Of a DNA stretch of 64,000 nucleotides, positions 62,301 through 64,000 are shown one piece after another (within the stretch, counting starts at the first letter, position 1; the number at the start of each line of letters is the position of its first letter). A model generated the notes under the pieces. The model did not search any database and was not told where the DNA came from. It saw only the letters and a program-made list of their open reading frames with translations. The stretch is from positions 106,617,020 to 106,681,019 of the forward strand of contig NC_082594.1 in the NCBI RefSeq assembly GCF_030936135.1, read 5' to 3'. This DNA comes from Gavia stellata (lineage: Eukaryota > Chordata > Aves > Gaviiformes > Gaviidae). The position numbers and the translations under genes were made by a program.

Positions 62301-63812
62301 TAATACCATACCCTTCACTCTTTTTTCTGATTTTTTAAATGCTATTCAGTAATAACCTAACTGCTTGGGATGACATTCACTGAACATTAGTTCTCTTTTG
62401 AGTTTTTAACCACAGTAATACTTAGCCTATGAGTCCTTGTGTATCACGAACTCATGACCTGAAGTCTTTTGCCTTGATAGCGTCTCAGTTTGCATGCTGA
62501 TCCACCAGTGCTGCATTCAGAGAGATAAAAGGATGAAGTCCTCAAAGACACAGTTCCTTACAGCTACAGACAGAGCACCGGTTCCCTCCAATCCTTGAAC
62601 TGGTCATAATTCATTAAAACAGCTTTAATTCCTTCCAGTTTCCCTGTAAAATGACATCTCACATCTCTTCCAGAAGCAGTTTAGGGGAGTGCTCTTCACT
62701 TCTAGCTTATAGCCGTGAAACATCAAGAGTTACAGAAGATTTAAAACATACTCATAGGTATAATCTTTTGAGCTCTGTTAATAACCTAGCTATTCACCTC
62801 TTCTAATAAGTATTTCAAAGATCTGTCTAATTGATCAAGAACAGCTTTGCTTTGCATTGTGTTTTTTCCTTTCCCTCCTTCCTGTGAAGGCAGGTTGGAC
62901 AGTACTGTTTTCATGTGTGCTTCGGTCACACTGTTGGATTGGTGGAGTCTTCAGACCACAGTCCACACCCATTCAGATGAGACTGGACATGCATTTCTCT
63001 TTTTTATTGTATGAGAAACCACTTCAATAGGAGAAGACATCCCTTGATTCTAAGAGCCATAGATGTGGTTACCCTGTACCACAAGGAAAAGGGGATTTAC
63101 AGTATTTATTCCAAAGAAAAAGGGAGGATGATAACCCATTTGGGAATTAATTAACATATTCCAAATCTTTTTGATGATGTGTGCCTGTGTCTCTGTAAAA
63201 CACAGTTGTATTACTTGCATACTCTGAAGGGAAGTTGAGAATAAAAACATTAGACGGTGAAAACTTCAGATGCTACTATAGAGATGGATTCATGCCATTA
63301 ATATGATAAGATCTTCAGGCCACATTATGGTTTTATATACTTTTAATAGAAATAAAAATATATGATTTTAAAATTAAGCCATTTCAAAGTTTTCTAATTA
63401 GATGGGGGTTTTTTCTTCTGTTTTGCTCTTTCCCTATCCCAAAGCATAACTCATTTAAAATAATGTCTATTTTTTTAATGTATATTTAACAGCCCTGATC
63501 CCTTCCTATAGCTAAAGAACATGAAGTATAGCTCCAGGGCAGGAGACTCCTTGCAATTCCTGATCCTGAAATGATAAAGAGTTTTGGTCTTTTTTCTAGC
63601 TGTAAGCAGACCCAAGAGGTTGTTAGGTCAGTAAGGATTAGTCAGGCATAAGGGATTCAATGCATATGTCTTAAAACACCTTCAGACTTGGAGTAGTCCA
63701 GAACTCCTGTGTGAGCTTCTTGTCACTCCAATAAAACTGAGTGCTTCATGAATTCTGTGCTTCTTACCTAAAATAATTACATACTCTATTTTGTGCTGCC
63801 AAAGTAGCTCAG
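59359..63812. other. Unassigned AT-rich non-coding DNA
   Basis: No gene or clear transposon. The part 60,740-60,830 has a CAGCTG E-box and a TAATTA homeodomain-type core close together, which could be an enhancer but is not shown. GGACCAGATTCAGTCTG near 60,216 may be another ancient repeat scrap. Confidence 0.5.
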
Positions 63813-63940
63813 AGCTGTCTTAACCTGCATCAGAATCAGCCCCAATCCTTTTTCTTATTTCATTATTTGCTACTATAGCTGTTTCAACCTGCAACAGAAT
63901 CAGCCCCTTTTTTTTTCCCTATTTCATTATTTGCTACTTT
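63813..63940. repeat. Imperfect 64-bp tandem duplication
   Basis: Two successive copies start AGCTGTCTTAACCTGCATC and AGCTGTTTCAACCTGCAAC and both end in ATTTCATTATTTGCTAC plus three bases. They differ by several substitutions, mostly in the T-rich middle, so the event is older than the 33-kb duplication. Confidence 0.9.
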
Positions 63941-64000
63941 ATCATTTAAAATAGTACCAGCTGTGCATGTCACTTGACAATGAAATGAACATGATCCAAT

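Overview
The window looks like nuclear DNA from a bird. The sequence is AT-rich and non-coding and lacks bacterial-style gene packing. The recognisable repeats are CR1 LINEs, with their typical 3' end and the conserved ORF2 C-terminus [10 protein letters not shown], and LTRs of avian endogenous retroviruses. I found no convincing host protein-coding exon, tRNA, rRNA, snRNA or CRISPR. The window reads as a gene desert or the inside of a very large intron. Species cannot be set from this sequence.

Layout. 1-190: edge of an unassigned repeat. 7,141-7,807: an LTR with TGAA...TTCA ends and a CCCA flanking repeat, + strand. About 21,600-26,040: the main element, a decayed endogenous retrovirus on the + strand. 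It has a short gag-region frame, a protease-like frame with DTGA, broken reverse transcriptase and connection segments, an env remnant ending in a membrane anchor, a purine tract and a 3' LTR. No 5' LTR or clear integrase is visible. 26,211-26,640: CR1, - strand. 31,331-31,946: complete solo LTR, - strand, with a 5-bp CCATG target duplication. 33,076-33,195: a perfect 60-bp tandem duplication. 36,001-36,303: CR1, - strand, well preserved. 38,675-39,035, about 42,185-42,500 and 48,560-48,830: GC-rich patches of unknown origin; the middle one lies in the longest open frame of the window (228 codons, - strand, unrecognised). About 46,522-48,310: a long old CR1, - strand, with a recognisable RT remnant. 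49,870-50,024: an internal CR1 scrap, + strand. 58,999-59,358: a second, 3'-truncated copy of the 31.3-kb LTR family, + strand. 63,813-63,940: an imperfect 64-bp tandem duplication. The rest is unassigned non-coding DNA with simple tracts and faint ancient repeats.

Nothing here forms a working pathway. Every recognisable coding trace is a retroelement fossil, and each retroviral or CR1 frame carries breaks. The points most worth following are the env-bearing provirus with its rearranged structure, the two related LTRs in opposite orientation, the 228-codon open frame and the recent tandem duplication. Family assignments rest on recognising sequence by eye; no database search was run.
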